Assembly (NCBI RefSeq): GCF_030813115.1
Contig: NZ_JAUSTY010000001.1
Coordinates: 62,001 to 126,000, forward strand
Reading direction: 5' to 3'
DNA length: 64,000 nucleotides
DNA from: Bacillus horti
GTDB lineage: Bacteria; Bacillota; Bacilli; Caldalkalibacillales; JCM-10596
Shown here one piece after another: positions 17,954 through 29,588 of this stretch. How positions within the stretch are numbered: the stretch's first letter is position 1; every line of letters starts with the position of its first letter. Made by a program: the position numbers and the translations under genes. The notes beneath the pieces were generated by a model that saw only the letters and a list, made by a program, of their open reading frames with translations, was not told where the DNA came from and searched no databases.

Positions 17954-18368
17954 CGCTATTCTCTTCCAAAACGTCTGTCATAAGCTGGTGTAGCTCTAGA
18001 GATACATGTTTTAACCGAACAGGCTTCAAGCTCTTGGTTGTCCAGCAGTGTTTAGTTACCCCTGTAACTAGCACATCTTCTTCTCTTTTGACGGTATAAT
18101 GAAAAGTCATCCTAATGCCCGTATAAGAAATTAACTTTGTGTCAATGGTGATTAAATCATCATATAACGCTGGTTTATGATAGGATAGGGAAACATCCGT
18201 TACTGGTAGCAAAAGTCCTGATTCCTCTACTGCTCTGTAGCCAGGGCCAAAATGACGGAGCATATCTGTTCTCCCTACTTCAAACCAAGTTAAATAATTC
18301 CCATGGTGGACGACTCCCATTTGATCCGTTTCTTTATAGCGAACTCTAATTTCTGAGTGATGTCCCAT
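17946..18368 (-). CDS. YbgC/FadM family acyl-CoA thioesterase
   Basis: A 140-residue hot-dog-fold thioesterase of the 4-hydroxybenzoyl-CoA thioesterase type. The active-site helix reads YKETDQMGVVHHGNYLTWFE with the catalytic aspartate and the usual VHHGNYL pattern. It probably hydrolyses short or medium acyl-CoAs, but the substrate cannot be told from sequence. ATG 18368 has only a weak ribosome site. It starts 36 bp after pyk and overlaps fxsA, suggesting an extension of the pfkA-pyk operon. Confidence 0.85.
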   Translation of the reverse strand: MGHHSEIRVRYKETDQMGVVHHGNYLTWFEVGRTDMLRHFGPGYRAVEESGLLLPVTDVSLSYHKPALYDDLITIDTKLISYTGIRMTFHYTVKREEDVLVTGVTKHCWTTKSLKPVRLKHVSLELHQLMTDVLEENSDD

Positions 18369-18404
18369 TGTTTCATCAACACCTAGCTTTGTATTTAATG
18401 AATG

Positions 18405-20162
18405 TTACAATACCTTGGCATGTCCTACATAAATATGACCACGAATAGAGTCAACTGTTATTTCATCTCCATCTTTAAATTGGTCTGTTGCGTTCTCAAC
18501 TCCAACGATAATAGGAACCTCTAAGCTCAGTCCCACTACTGCTGCATGAGACGTTAAACCAGCTTCTTCAGTTACCACAGCAATAGCTTGCTCAAAGCAC
18601 CCAATCATATCCTTATCCGTTGCCGTAGTCACTAAAATTTTCCCTTCACAGCCTTTTTCGATAGCTTCCTGTGGAGTTTTAGCTACAACTACTTTCCCTG
18701 ATACAGCCGTTTTGCCTACACCTTGTCCTTTTGCGACAATGTCTCCTACCACATGAATCTTCATCATATTTGTTGTACCTGTTTCACGAACAGGAACACC
18801 AGCTGTAATAACGAGTAAATCACCGTGTTTGATCAGCTTAGATTGTACAGCTGAATCCACAGAGATATCAAGCATTTCATCAGTTGATGCAGCATTCTTT
18901 GCTAGGAGAGGGTATACTCCCCAAACTAAGGAAAGCTTTCTTTGCACCTGTTCATGCGGAGTTACAGCAATAATTGGAGCTTTCGGACGGTACTTTGATA
19001 CCATTCTTGCTGTATATCCACTTTCAGTAGGAGTTAATACAGCTGCTGCCTTTAAGTCTAATGCAGCGTTACACACGGATTGGCTAATGGAGTCCGTAAT
19101 CGTTGCTTGACGTCCACTACAACGCTGATCTAACCATTCTTTATACTGAATAGCTTCTTCTGTTCTTTCTGCAATTTTAGCCATTGTCGTAATGGATTCT
19201 AATGGATATTTTCCAGCAGCCGTCTCTCCGGATAACATAACCGCATCCGTACCATCAAAGATAGCGTTGGCCACATCTCCAACCTCGGCTCTGGTTGGTC
19301 TAGGATTCCGTTGCATGGAATCTAGCATTTGAGTCGCCGTAATAACAGGCTTCCCTAGCTCATTACATTTACGAATCATCATTTTCTGCATGATAGGCAC
19401 TTCTTCTGCTGGTACTTCAACCCCTAAATCTCCACGGGCTACCATGACACCATCAGCTACTTGTAGAATCTCATCAATGTTGTCTACGCCTTCTTGATTT
19501 TCAATCTTAGCGATAATTTGTACATGATCCTGACCATGCTCCTCTAAAATCTTACGGATCTCTAGAATGTCGCTTCCTTTTCGAACAAAGGATGCAGCTA
19601 TATAATCAATCCCATGCTCCAATCCAAAACGAATGTCAGCAGCATCTTTTTCTGTGATGCCAGGCAGCTTTATAGATACACCAGGAACGTTAACTCCTTT
19701 TCTGCTTTTAAGCTGCCCACCGTTTAAAATAGTTGTGTGTAGATTTGCTCCTTGAATACTCGTAACCTCAACCTCAATTAGACCATCGTCTATTAAAATC
19801 CGGCTTCCAACCTGTACGTCGTGAACAAGCCCCTCATAGCTCACTGATATTTTCTCTTCTGTACCCTCAATTTGCTCAGTAGAAATGATTAAAGAATTCC
19901 CCTCTACTAGCTCAATCGGTTCATTCTTTAGCACACCGGTACGAATCTCTGGGCCCTTAGTATCTAAAAGAAGAGCGAAGTTTTTACCTGCTAGCTTAGC
20001 TGCTTCCTTAATATTATTAATTCGATTTAGATGTTCTTGATGATCTCCATGTGAAAAATTAAGACGTGTTACATTCAATCCAGCTTCAAACAGTTTTTTT
20101 AACATATCCACAGATTCACTAGCTGGACCAATTGTGGCAACAATTTTGGTTTTTCTCATCAT
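18405..20162 (-). CDS. pyk: Pyruvate kinase with C-terminal PEP-utilising domain
   Basis: A 585-residue glycolytic enzyme making pyruvate and ATP from phosphoenolpyruvate and ADP. Signs are [10 protein letters not shown] at the N-terminus, the active-site stretch [26 protein letters not shown] and TATQMLDSM. The last 110 residues form the extra phosphohistidine-like domain ([31 protein letters not shown]) found in Bacillus pyruvate kinases, with the TSHA motif retained. The start is ATG 20162 or 20159, with AAAGGAG upstream. It follows pfkA by 62 bp. Confidence 0.97.
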   Translation of the reverse strand: MMRKTKIVATIGPASESVDMLKKLFEAGLNVTRLNFSHGDHQEHLNRINNIKEAAKLAGKNFALLLDTKGPEIRTGVLKNEPIELVEGNSLIISTEQIEGTEEKISVSYEGLVHDVQVGSRILIDDGLIEVEVTSIQGANLHTTILNGGQLKSRKGVNVPGVSIKLPGITEKDAADIRFGLEHGIDYIAASFVRKGSDILEIRKILEEHGQDHVQIIAKIENQEGVDNIDEILQVADGVMVARGDLGVEVPAEEVPIMQKMMIRKCNELGKPVITATQMLDSMQRNPRPTRAEVGDVANAIFDGTDAVMLSGETAAGKYPLESITTMAKIAERTEEAIQYKEWLDQRCSGRQATITDSISQSVCNAALDLKAAAVLTPTESGYTARMVSKYRPKAPIIAVTPHEQVQRKLSLVWGVYPLLAKNAASTDEMLDISVDSAVQSKLIKHGDLLVITAGVPVRETGTTNMMKIHVVGDIVAKGQGVGKTAVSGKVVVAKTPQEAIEKGCEGKILVTTATDKDMIGCFEQAIAVVTEEAGLTSHAAVVGLSLEVPIIVGVENATDQFKDGDEITVDSIRGHIYVGHAKVL

Positions 20163-20224
20163 CCAAGCTCCTTTTCGTTTCTTCTATCTATTTTTTTATA
20201 TTTAATCCATATACCAGCCTTTGA

Positions 20225-21244
<1,020 letters not shown>

Positions 21245-21259
21245 TCAAACCATTTCACC

Positions 21260-22219
21260 TTATTTTTTATATGTGAAATTGCCGATCTTCTTAAATTTTT
21301 GATAACGGGATTCAACCAGTTCATCTGCATTCTGCTTCTTCAAATCTTCTAAAGCCGCTTGAATGGTTTCTTTAATGGCTGCAGCCTGTTCATCCAAATT
21401 AAGGTGTGCCCCACCTCTAGGTTCAGCAATTACACCTTCTATAATACCCATCTGATGCAAATCAGGGGCTGTGATTTTCATTGCCTCCGCCGCACGCTGT
21501 GCTTGGGAAGCATCCTTCCATATAATAGCAGCTGCTCCCTCTGGTGAAATGGTGGAGTATACGGCATTTTCTAACATGTATATATGATTGCCTACACTAA
21601 TCGCTAATGCGCCTCCGCTTCCTCCTTCACCGATAATAATACAGATAATAGGAACCTCAAAGCCTGCCATCTCTCTTAGATTTCTAGCGATTGCTTCACT
21701 TTGTCCTCTTTCCTCAGCAGCAATCCCAGGATAAGCTCCTGGTGTATCAATGAAACAAATAATAGGTCTACCAAACTTATTTGCTTGCTGCATGGCCCTT
21801 AAGGCTTTACGATAGCCCTCTGGATGAGGCATTCCAAAATTTCTTCTGATGTTTTCCTTCGTATCTTTTCCCTTTTGATGACCAATTACGGTAATCGGCT
21901 GACCATCAAGCATACATATTCCCGTTACAATAGCCGCATCGTCACCATATTGCCGATCTCCATGGACTTCAATAAAGGACTGAAAAATACGTTGGACATA
22001 GTCCAAAGTTGTTGGCCTTTGAGGATGTCTAGCTATCTGTAAGCGTTGCATAGGCGTAAGATGACCATAAATTTCTTCAGACAGCCTGACTGCTTTTTCC
22101 TCTAAGCGTTTTATTTCCTCAGAAAAGTCTATGTCCTTCTCGGAAGTAAAACTTCTTAATTCATTTATTTTATTTTGTAGTTCAACCAAGGGACGTTCAA
22201 AAGGTAATTCACCTGGCAC
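21260..22219 (-). CDS. accA: Acetyl-CoA carboxylase carboxyltransferase subunit alpha
   Basis: A 319-residue subunit that with AccD transfers the carboxyl group from biotin to acetyl-CoA, forming malonyl-CoA for fatty acid synthesis. The crotonase-like core shows [18 protein letters not shown] and [13 protein letters not shown], the oxyanion and biotin-site glycine motifs. The N-terminal helix ([13 protein letters not shown]) is the usual dimerisation segment. The start is GTG 22219 after GGAGGTG, 17 bp after the accD stop. Confidence 0.97.
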   Translation of the reverse strand: MPGELPFERPLVELQNKINELRSFTSEKDIDFSEEIKRLEEKAVRLSEEIYGHLTPMQRLQIARHPQRPTTLDYVQRIFQSFIEVHGDRQYGDDAAIVTGICMLDGQPITVIGHQKGKDTKENIRRNFGMPHPEGYRKALRAMQQANKFGRPIICFIDTPGAYPGIAAEERGQSEAIARNLREMAGFEVPIICIIIGEGGSGGALAISVGNHIYMLENAVYSTISPEGAAAIIWKDASQAQRAAEAMKITAPDLHQMGIIEGVIAEPRGGAHLNLDEQAAAIKETIQAALEDLKKQNADELVESRYQKFKKIGNFTYKK

Positions 22220-22236
22220 GCCACTTCACCTCCAAA

Positions 22237-23082
22237 CTAGGTCGAATGAATCTCTAAAATAGTGCCTAACTGATCACGAAGCTCTTTTCTCTCAACAATC
22301 ATATCAAGCTGACCATGCTTCAATTGAAACTCAGCCGTTTGAAAATCCTCAGGGAGCTTTTGGCGAATCGTTTGTTCAATAACACGCCTTCCAGCGAACC
22401 CTATTAAAGCTCCTGGCTCAGCTATATTATAATCACCTAAAGAGGCGAAGCTAGCAGAAACTCCACCATATGTAGGATGTGTCAGAATAGAGATAAACAG
22501 TCCCTTTTCCTTATCTAATTTAGAAAGAGCTGCACTTGTTTTCGCCATTTGCATCAGGCTTAGGATTCCCTCCTGCATTCTAGCTCCACCAGAGGCGGAA
22601 AAAAGTAGGAAAGGAATCTTTTTTTCAATAGCCTGCTCAATCGCGTTTGTTATTTTTTCCCCTACAACTGAACCCATACTAGCCATGATAAAGCGAGAAT
22701 CCATCACACCAACAACAACGGGATGCCCTTTAATTTTCCCTTCACAGGTAATAATGGCTTCATTTAAGCCAGTTTTTTTCGTAGTAGCCGCTAAACGATC
22801 AGCATAATCTGGAAATCCAAGTGGGTCAACAGAAATCATGTCGGCATCAATTTCCTGATACTCGCCTCCGTCCAGCAATATGGCTAAGCGTTCAGCCGCT
22901 GAAAGCGGAAAATGGAACTGACAGGTTGAGCAAACGTGTAGGTTTTTAGTTAGCTCCTTCGTATAAAGAATGCTTCCACATTGCTTACATTTCACCATAA
23001 GCCCTTCAGGAATTTCCTTTTTCGCTTGCTCCGAAGGTATTGTTGCATATTTTCTTTTTTTCCCAAACAGATCCTTTAACAC
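22237..23082 (-). CDS. accD: Acetyl-CoA carboxylase carboxyltransferase subunit beta
   Basis: A 281-residue partner of AccA. A four-cysteine zinc ribbon (Cys32, Cys35, Cys51, Cys54) at the N-terminus is followed by a crotonase-like domain with [12 protein letters not shown] and [15 protein letters not shown]. The zinc ribbon can bind nucleic acid in the E. coli enzyme. The start is GTG 23082 after GAGGTG. It comes 48 bp after a small conserved gene. Confidence 0.97.
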   Translation of the reverse strand: MLKDLFGKKRKYATIPSEQAKKEIPEGLMVKCKQCGSILYTKELTKNLHVCSTCQFHFPLSAAERLAILLDGGEYQEIDADMISVDPLGFPDYADRLAATTKKTGLNEAIITCEGKIKGHPVVVGVMDSRFIMASMGSVVGEKITNAIEQAIEKKIPFLLFSASGGARMQEGILSLMQMAKTSAALSKLDKEKGLFISILTHPTYGGVSASFASLGDYNIAEPGALIGFAGRRVIEQTIRQKLPEDFQTAEFQLKHGQLDMIVERKELRDQLGTILEIHST

Positions 23083-23130
23083 GTAAACACCTCACCACAT
23101 CTTTTATGCCACATTTTATTCATCGTACAG

Positions 23131-23313
23131 TTATTGCAGTATGGAGCTAAGAATTTCTCTTATTTCCTCGATCTCTGCCTCAGGAACAAGAATTTCAAAT
23201 TGCTTTCCATGCTGACTTTGTCTTACCTTACATAAAAATCCTTCATCAGCGAGACGGTGTTGTATTTTTTCTGCCATTTTCATACTAGGTGCTATATAAA
23301 TGACCGTCCACAT
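23131..23313 (-). CDS. Small conserved protein between malic enzyme and accD
   Basis: A 60-residue protein without cysteine pairs or membrane helices. Its pattern (WTVIYIAPSMKMAEKIQHRL, then short beta strands and a C-terminal helix) suggests a small ferredoxin-like fold similar to the DUF2007 signal-transducing type. Similar proteins in this position in Bacillales are sometimes mislabelled glutamate decarboxylase, which cannot be right at this length. ATG 23313 follows AGGAGGATTCAGCA. It has 12 bp to the malic enzyme stop. Function unknown. Confidence 0.75.
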   Translation of the reverse strand: MWTVIYIAPSMKMAEKIQHRLADEGFLCKVRQSQHGKQFEILVPEAEIEEIREILSSILQ

Positions 23314-23325
23314 TGCTGAATCCTC

Positions 23326-24564
23326 CTATTCACGATCTATCATCGTTAATTTTCTAGTATTTTCAGCTACTTCTTCAGGATTTACTTGTTTTCTTGCTAC
23401 TCCAGTTTCCATTGCTGCTTTTGCTACTGCAGCAGCTACAGCTGGAGCTACCCTAGGATCAAATGGAGCAGGAATTACATAATCAGCGTGTAGTTCCTCC
23501 TCGGTAATTAAATCCGCAATCGCATACACGGCTGCAAGCTTCATTTCCTCATTAATATGGGTGGCATATACATCTAAAGCCCCTCTGAATATTCCAGGGA
23601 AGGCTAGAACATTGTTCACTTGATTAGCAAAATCAGAACGTCCCGTTCCAATAACCTTTGCTCCTGCTGCCTTGGCATCCTCCGGCATAATCTCAGGATC
23701 AGGATTGGCCATGGCAAAGATAATCGGATCCTTGTGCATCGTTTGAATCATTTCTTTTGTTAAAGCCCCGGCAACGGATACACCTACAAAAACATCGGCA
23801 TCCTTCATCGCGTCAGCCAGGTTTCCTTCAACACGGTTTCTATTCGTAGAACGAGCTACCTGTTCCTTAATGGCATTCATGCCAAATGGACGTCCTTCGT
23901 AGATAATTCCTTTTGAATCACACATGATAATATCCTTAACACCCATGCGCAATAATAGCTTGATAATAGCAATTCCTGCAGCTCCTGCACCGTTTGCTAC
24001 GACCTTAATCTCACTTAAATCTTTATCAATAATCTTTAAGGCATTCACTAGCCCCGCTAAAGTAACGATAGCGGTACCATGCTGATCATCATGGAAGATA
24101 GGTATATTCGTTTCTTTTTTTAATCGCTCCTCAATTTCAAAGCAATTCGGAGCTGCGATATCCTCTAAATTCACACCACCAAAAGTTGGCTCTAATAGTT
24201 TGACCGTTTCTACTATCTTGTCCACATCTGTTGTATCCAAACAGATAGGAAACGCATCTACCCCAGCAAATGATTTGAAAAGAACAGCTTTCCCCTCCAT
24301 AACAGGTAGCGCAGCAGCTGGTCCAATATTTCCTAATCCCAGTACAGCTGTACCATCGGTTACAACGGCAACCATGTTTCCTTTCATCGTATATTCATAA
24401 ACCTTCTTAGGGTGATCAAAAATATCTTTACATGGTTCAGCCACACCTGGAGAATAAGCTAAGCTTAGATCCTTTGCGTTGCGAACAGGTACCTTTGATT
24501 TAACCTCTAGTTTTCCTTGATTCTTTCTATGCAAATGTAGTGATTCTTCTCTAGTGGTAGCCAC
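23326..24564 (-). CDS. NADP-dependent malic enzyme
   Basis: A 412-residue oxidative decarboxylase turning malate into pyruvate, of the short YtsJ/MaeB type without a phosphotransacetylase tail. Family marks are LSLAYSPGVAEPCKDI, VTDGTAVLGLGNIGP, the metal site FHDDQHGTAIV and the nucleotide-binding VANGAGAAGIAI. Its place before accD matches B. subtilis ytsJ. I prefer GTG 24564, ten bases after AAGGAG; GTG 24573 lies only one base after it. In Bacillus YtsJ supplies NADPH during growth on malate. That role is inferred here. Confidence 0.93.
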   Translation of the reverse strand: MATTREESLHLHRKNQGKLEVKSKVPVRNAKDLSLAYSPGVAEPCKDIFDHPKKVYEYTMKGNMVAVVTDGTAVLGLGNIGPAAALPVMEGKAVLFKSFAGVDAFPICLDTTDVDKIVETVKLLEPTFGGVNLEDIAAPNCFEIEERLKKETNIPIFHDDQHGTAIVTLAGLVNALKIIDKDLSEIKVVANGAGAAGIAIIKLLLRMGVKDIIMCDSKGIIYEGRPFGMNAIKEQVARSTNRNRVEGNLADAMKDADVFVGVSVAGALTKEMIQTMHKDPIIFAMANPDPEIMPEDAKAAGAKVIGTGRSDFANQVNNVLAFPGIFRGALDVYATHINEEMKLAAVYAIADLITEEELHADYVIPAPFDPRVAPAVAAAVAKAAMETGVARKQVNPEEVAENTRKLTMIDRE

Positions 24565-24647
24565 AACGTTCACTCTCCTTATTGTTCACGAATCATTGCT
24601 CTAGGACATATACCTGTTTTTCATTATACCAAATGAACGGCTAGTGT

Positions 24648-24681
24648 AAATAAAGGATTCGGTGCCAACTCTATGAATCCT
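24648..24681 (-). terminator. Possible weak terminator at the end of dnaE
   Basis: A 7-bp stem (24675-24681 with 24654-24660) overlaps the last codons of dnaE and is followed by TTTATTTAC. The short stem and broken T run make it doubtful. Confidence 0.3.
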
Positions 24682-27600
24682 GCTTGAGGATAGCCGCTTG
24701 GTCATAGCCTAATATCTGCTCAATCCTCTGAATCAGCTTTGGATCGACACGGACGTAAACACCCTCTACATGCAGAAGCTTCTTATTTTGTACATAATAC
24801 AGATAGACAGGTGTTTCCCCATTGGAATGCTTTAATAATTGATCTTTTAGGGCTTGTAGTTTTTCACTATTTTCCGCTTTTGCCTCTATTTTTATAAAAA
24901 GCTGTTCCAACACTTTTGAGTCTTCGTTCGTTTCTTGAATGTCTCTCTCCTTTGGATCTGGAAGACTAGAAAGCTCAAGCACTTTAGAGACAATAAGCTG
25001 TGAGCCTTCATCCTTTAGCTTGGCTTCAAGCGTTCCTTCAATAAACACCATGTTTCCTTCTTCAAAAAGAGGAATATGATCCTGAAAAATTTTCGGAAAA
25101 AGAACAAGCTCCAGCTCTCCCCCCTGATCCTCAATCGTAGCAAAAGCCATCGGCTCCCCCTTTTTCGTTCTAATCCTCTTCACCTTTTGAATGATGCCTA
25201 TGGTTCGTACCATGCTCCCTTCTTTATCACTTAGATCAGGGATAAAGGTAGCTTGATAGCTTTTAGCTCTCTGACGAAATACATCAAGCGGGTGACCAGA
25301 TAGGTAGAAGCCTAAAATATCCTTCTCTAGCTTCAATTGCTCAAGAGCTGTGAATGGAGGAATTTCCACCCATTTATAATCATCTGGTAGTTCATCGGCA
25401 AAGAAAAACAGTTGGTCGCTTACTCCTTGCCCTTGTGCTTGTTCTGCCATTTCTAGAATATGATCAAGATTCCCTAACGCCTGAGCACGATGCATATCCA
25501 ATTGATCAAAGGCTCCAGCCATTATTAAGGATTCTATCACCTTACGATTACAAACCTTTAGACTAACCCTTTGACAAAAATCCAACAGATTTTTGAAGGG
25601 CTGCTTCGTTCTTGCCTCGACGATCTCACGAATAGCAGGAAGACCGACATTTTTTATCACATTGAGTCCTAGCCTAATTTGTCCTTCCTCTACTGTAAAG
25701 TAAGCCCCACTACTTTGAATGGAAGGAGGTAGTACATCAATTCCTCTATAGGAAGCCTGCTTTAAGTAATCAGAAACCTTATCTGCATGTCCAATAGAGG
25801 TTGACAGAAGAGAGGCAATGAAAGCCACAGGGTAGTGGGCCTTTAAATAAGCTAATTGGTAAGCAATAACAGCATATGCAGCAGAATGAGAACGATTAAA
25901 GCCGTAATTAGCAAATCGAGCAATGAGGTCATATACATGCTCGGCAACCTCTGGATTATAGCCTTGCTTGATACATCCTTCAACGAAATGGGTTCGCTCC
26001 TGATCTAGCAAATCTCTCTTTTTCTTCCCCACAGCTCGTCTTAATAAATCAGCCTCTCCAAGGGAAAAACCAGCCATACTAGAAGCAATCTGCATGATCT
26101 GCTCTTGATAGACGATAATTCCATACGTATCCTCTAGTATTGGAATTAAATCCTGATGAGGATACTCAACCTCTATTCGTCCATGCTTCGCATCAATAAA
26201 CATAGGTATGTTTTCCATGGGGCCTGGACGATATAGAGCGAGTACAGCAATAATATCCTCAAAGCTACTTGGCTTTAATCTCCTTAAGACACTTCTCATC
26301 CCATCAGATTCTAACTGAAAGATGCCTGACGTATCACCTTCACATAAAAGCTGAAATGTCTTGTCATCCTCCATAGGAATCTGCTCTAAGGTAAGGGGTT
26401 CCTCACTAGAAACGTTTTGATTAATAATTTGGAGGATTTCCTCTAGCAATGACAGATTTCTAAGACCCAAGAAATCCATTTTTAATAGTCCAATGTCCTC
26501 TAGGTCTTCCATCGCATATTGGGTTAAAGCTACATCTTCGTGCCCTTCCTGTAAAGGAACATAATGGGTAAGCGGCTCTTCAGAAATAACAACTCCTGCT
26601 GCATGAGTGGACGTATGCCTTGCTGTTCCCTCAAGCTGCTTAGCCGTATGAATAAGCTGCTTAATTTGTTCATCCTCCTCCATTAAGCGCTGAAGCTGCT
26701 CAGACTCCTTAATGGCCCGTTCAAGGTTCATGCCATAGCTGTAGGGGATCAGCTTTGAAACACGATTAACTAAGGTTAAAGGTACATCCAAAGCACGTCC
26801 TACATCTCGTATAGCTGCTTTCGCCCCAAGCGTACCGAATGTAATAATTTGGGCAACATGCTCCTTCCCATACTTCCTTGCAACGTATTGAATAACCTCA
26901 TCTCTTCTTCGATCTGAAAAATCAATATCTATATCGGGCATGCTAATTCGCTCAGGGTTTAGAAACCTTTCAAATAGCAGCTTGTACTTCATTGGATCAA
27001 CATTTGTTATATTTAACACATAAGCCACTAGGCTTCCTGCAGCAGATCCACGTCCTGGACCTGTGATGATTCCATTTCGATGGGCAAACTCCATAAAGTC
27101 CCAGACAATTAAGAAGTAATCCGCATAGCCCATTTGACCTATGACAGAAAGCTCATATTCTAATCTCTGACTTATTTCTTCCGTTATCACTGAATAGCGA
27201 GTTGTAACTCCCTGGTGGCAAACCTCTGCCAAATAGTGTAGGGCTGACTTCCCTTCCGGCACGGGAAACGCTGGCAGGATTTCTACTCCCATGGGGATGT
27301 CAAGGTTACAGCGTTCAGCAATTCGGGCTGTGTTATGGAAAGCTTCAGCTGCGTAAGGAAATAGATTCTTCATCTCTTCAGCACTTTTCAAGTAAAACTC
27401 AGGACTAGGAAACTTTAAACGATCATCCTCAGCAACCTTCTTACCTGTCCCGATACATAACAAACAGTCGTGAGCTACAGCATCCTTTTTCAATGTATAA
27501 TGGACATCATTCGTGATGACAAGTGGGATCCCCGTTTCCTGAGCTAGCTTCATCAGTCTCTGGTTTAATATTTTTTGCTCGGACATACCGTGATCCTGCA

Positions 27601-28129
27601 GCTCTAAAAAGTAATTTTCTACTCCAAAAATCTGTTGGTGCTCTAAAGCAATCGCTTTCGCTTCATCAGGCTGGCCGGTGAGAAGGGCTTGCTGTACTTC
27701 ACCAGCCAAGCAAGCACTTAAGCATATTAAGCCCTTATGATGCTTCTGAAGCCATTCCTTTGTCACTCGCGGTTTGTAATAAAAACCATGAAGATGAGCC
27801 TTCGTTGTAAGCTTCATCAGGTTTTGATAGCCTTCGTAATTCTCGGCTAGTAGAAGAAGATGATGGAGCTTTAATTTCCCCTTTGTTGCCCTTTCTTCCA
27901 AAGGAGCATTCGTCACATAAACCTCGACACCAATAATAGGTTTAAGCCCATTTGCTTTACAGGCTTTATAAAAGGGAATGGCACCGTACATCACCCCATG
28001 GTCAGTTAAAGCTAGGGCTTTCATATCCAGCCTCTTAGCTTCTTGAATGAGTTGGTCGATGCGACTAGCCCCATCTAATAAACTATATTCACTATGGACG
28101 TGTAAATGAACAAATTCTTGTCCTTCCAT
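24671..28129 (-). CDS. dnaE: DNA polymerase III subunit alpha, DnaE type
   Basis: A 1152-residue replicative polymerase. The N-terminal PHP domain shows HLHVHSEYSLLDG and LTDHGVMYG, and the catalytic carboxylates lie in PDIDIDFSDRRRDEV (about 398). The finger region, helix-hairpin-helix and an OB-fold near the C-terminus (MVRTIGIIQKVKRIRTKKG) follow. In Bacillus DnaE extends RNA primers before handing over to PolC. I chose ATG 28129, six bases after GAGGG; ATG 28135 abuts it. It heads the dnaE, malic enzyme, accDA block, though a possible weak terminator follows it. Confidence 0.96.
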   Translation of the reverse strand: MEGQEFVHLHVHSEYSLLDGASRIDQLIQEAKRLDMKALALTDHGVMYGAIPFYKACKANGLKPIIGVEVYVTNAPLEERATKGKLKLHHLLLLAENYEGYQNLMKLTTKAHLHGFYYKPRVTKEWLQKHHKGLICLSACLAGEVQQALLTGQPDEAKAIALEHQQIFGVENYFLELQDHGMSEQKILNQRLMKLAQETGIPLVITNDVHYTLKKDAVAHDCLLCIGTGKKVAEDDRLKFPSPEFYLKSAEEMKNLFPYAAEAFHNTARIAERCNLDIPMGVEILPAFPVPEGKSALHYLAEVCHQGVTTRYSVITEEISQRLEYELSVIGQMGYADYFLIVWDFMEFAHRNGIITGPGRGSAAGSLVAYVLNITNVDPMKYKLLFERFLNPERISMPDIDIDFSDRRRDEVIQYVARKYGKEHVAQIITFGTLGAKAAIRDVGRALDVPLTLVNRVSKLIPYSYGMNLERAIKESEQLQRLMEEDEQIKQLIHTAKQLEGTARHTSTHAAGVVISEEPLTHYVPLQEGHEDVALTQYAMEDLEDIGLLKMDFLGLRNLSLLEEILQIINQNVSSEEPLTLEQIPMEDDKTFQLLCEGDTSGIFQLESDGMRSVLRRLKPSSFEDIIAVLALYRPGPMENIPMFIDAKHGRIEVEYPHQDLIPILEDTYGIIVYQEQIMQIASSMAGFSLGEADLLRRAVGKKKRDLLDQERTHFVEGCIKQGYNPEVAEHVYDLIARFANYGFNRSHSAAYAVIAYQLAYLKAHYPVAFIASLLSTSIGHADKVSDYLKQASYRGIDVLPPSIQSSGAYFTVEEGQIRLGLNVIKNVGLPAIREIVEARTKQPFKNLLDFCQRVSLKVCNRKVIESLIMAGAFDQLDMHRAQALGNLDHILEMAEQAQGQGVSDQLFFFADELPDDYKWVEIPPFTALEQLKLEKDILGFYLSGHPLDVFRQRAKSYQATFIPDLSDKEGSMVRTIGIIQKVKRIRTKKGEPMAFATIEDQGGELELVLFPKIFQDHIPLFEEGNMVFIEGTLEAKLKDEGSQLIVSKVLELSSLPDPKERDIQETNEDSKVLEQLFIKIEAKAENSEKLQALKDQLLKHSNGETPVYLYYVQNKKLLHVEGVYVRVDPKLIQRIEQILGYDQAAILKQDS

Positions 28130-28312
28130 GCTCATCCCTCATTTGTTTCATGCAGATTCCTTTTGTCCTGCTTAGCTTTCTATTATAATTAGTAGCGTAG
28201 TTGATTATCTTTTCAAGGAGATTGGTCACACTACAGGACATGAGACCTTTTTTCGTATCCCTTATCATTGTATAATAGTTAAAAGGCTAATAAAAGAAAA
28301 ACAGGAGATCCT

Positions 28313-29116
28313 ATGACGAAAAAACCATACTTAATTGCTGTTGATCTAGATGGTACACTTTTAACAGACAACAAAACGATTAGTACAAGAACTAAGCAGT
28401 CCCTGCATCAAGCGGTTAAACAGGGACATAAAGTTGTGATTTCAACTGGAAGACCCTTTCGCTCCAGTGAAATGTATTATAAGGAGCTAGGACTTGATAC
28501 TCCCATTGTAAATTTTAATGGAGCCTTGGTTCACCATCCATTACATCCTGAGTGGGGGGTGTTCCACTCTCCTTTAGAGGCTAATATAGCTAAGCAAATT
28601 ATCCAAACGGCTGGTGAGTTTGGTGTACAAAATATAATGGTAGAGGTTATGGATGATGTCTATTTGAAAGAGCATGATGAAGTACTCCTTCAATCTTTTT
28701 TCGACCCTACTATTGAGATCACGTTGCTGTCGGATAGTTTTCATAAAGACCCTACATCTGTACTTATTCACCCGTATGAGCATAATGTGGACAAGCTAAG
28801 AGAATTTTTAGATCAGCATCACGCTGAGGTTGTAGAGCATCGTAAATGGGGCGCTCCTTGGAACGTCATTGAAATCATTCGTAAGGGATTAAGCAAGGCG
28901 GTTGGACTTGAACGAGTGTGTCACAGCTTTGATATCCCTGCTGAGCGCGTTATTGCCTTTGGTGATGAGGATAATGATTTCGAAATGATCCAGTTTGCGG
29001 GAGTAGGGGTAGCCATGGGTAATGCCATTGCTGACTTGAAAGAACGAGCCAATGAGATTACCCTAACAAATGAAGAGGATGGAATTGCCCACTTCTTAGA
29101 AAAGAATCTGCTCTAG
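28313..29116 (+). CDS. Cof-type HAD-IIB family hydrolase
   Basis: A 267-residue haloacid-dehalogenase phosphatase with a C2B cap. Motif I is DLDGTLLTD, motif II STGRPF, motif III has Lys in GLSKAVGLE, and motif IV is GDEDNDFEMI. Such enzymes dephosphorylate sugar phosphates or flavin precursors; the substrate cannot be told. ATG 28313 is behind AGGAG. A TATAAT hexamer at 28271-28276 suggests its own promoter although the -35 is poor. It is divergent from dnaE and ends at a clear terminator. Confidence 0.9.
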   Translation: MTKKPYLIAVDLDGTLLTDNKTISTRTKQSLHQAVKQGHKVVISTGRPFRSSEMYYKELGLDTPIVNFNGALVHHPLHPEWGVFHSPLEANIAKQIIQTAGEFGVQNIMVEVMDDVYLKEHDEVLLQSFFDPTIEITLLSDSFHKDPTSVLIHPYEHNVDKLREFLDQHHAEVVEHRKWGAPWNVIEIIRKGLSKAVGLERVCHSFDIPAERVIAFGDEDNDFEMIQFAGVGVAMGNAIADLKERANEITLTNEEDGIAHFLEKNLL

Positions 29117-29134
29117 CTATCAGTAACTAACATG

Positions 29135-29178
29135 AAAACCATGAGAATTAGCCTGCGCTAACATTCTCATGGTTTTTT
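29135..29178. terminator. Terminator after the HAD hydrolase
   Basis: A 12-bp stem (29137-29148 with 29163-29174), extended by TAGC/GCTA, is followed by six T residues. The A run before it could allow use from the minus strand too. Confidence 0.9.
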
Positions 29179-29261
29179 CATTCTGTCTGGAAAAAGATAC
29201 ATGAACCTGTCCTTCTTCCCATATAGATGATAAGAAAGCATCTTTAAGGGAGCGATGAGGC

Positions 29262-29588
29262 ATGACTTTTATGGTGACCATTATCCTTGATCTATTCGTT
29301 GCGTTTGGTGTTCTCGTCGGGGGCTGTTTAATTGGTGGGCTTGGGGCCTTTTTAATTGGCGAGCCTCCGTTTGTGATCATGGAATCACTGGCGGACAAAA
29401 TTAAAATATGGGCTGTTGTTGCCGCTATTGGGGGAACAATGGACACTCTTTCGGCAATTGAACGAGGGTTCTTATCGGGAGCTCATGGTGAAATTATAAA
29501 GCACGTCCTGTTTATTTGTAGTGCCTTTATTGGTGCTCATCTAGGAACCATTGTGATCAAATGGTTTGTAGGAAGTGAGCTACTGTGA
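29262..29588 (+). CDS. ytrH: Sporulation membrane protein YtrH
   Basis: A 108-residue protein with three membrane helices and the YtrH pattern: a glycine-rich first helix (LVGGCLIGGLGAFLIGEPP), then DKIKIWAVVAAIGGTMD. In B. subtilis ytrH and ytrI are sigma-E genes next to dnaE needed for efficient spore formation. The same neighbourhood is kept here. ATG 29262 follows AAGGGAG; ATG at codon 4 is possible. Its GTG-TGA overlap with ytrI shows coupling. Confidence 0.88.
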   Translation: MTFMVTIILDLFVAFGVLVGGCLIGGLGAFLIGEPPFVIMESLADKIKIWAVVAAIGGTMDTLSAIERGFLSGAHGEIIKHVLFICSAFIGAHLGTIVIKWFVGSELL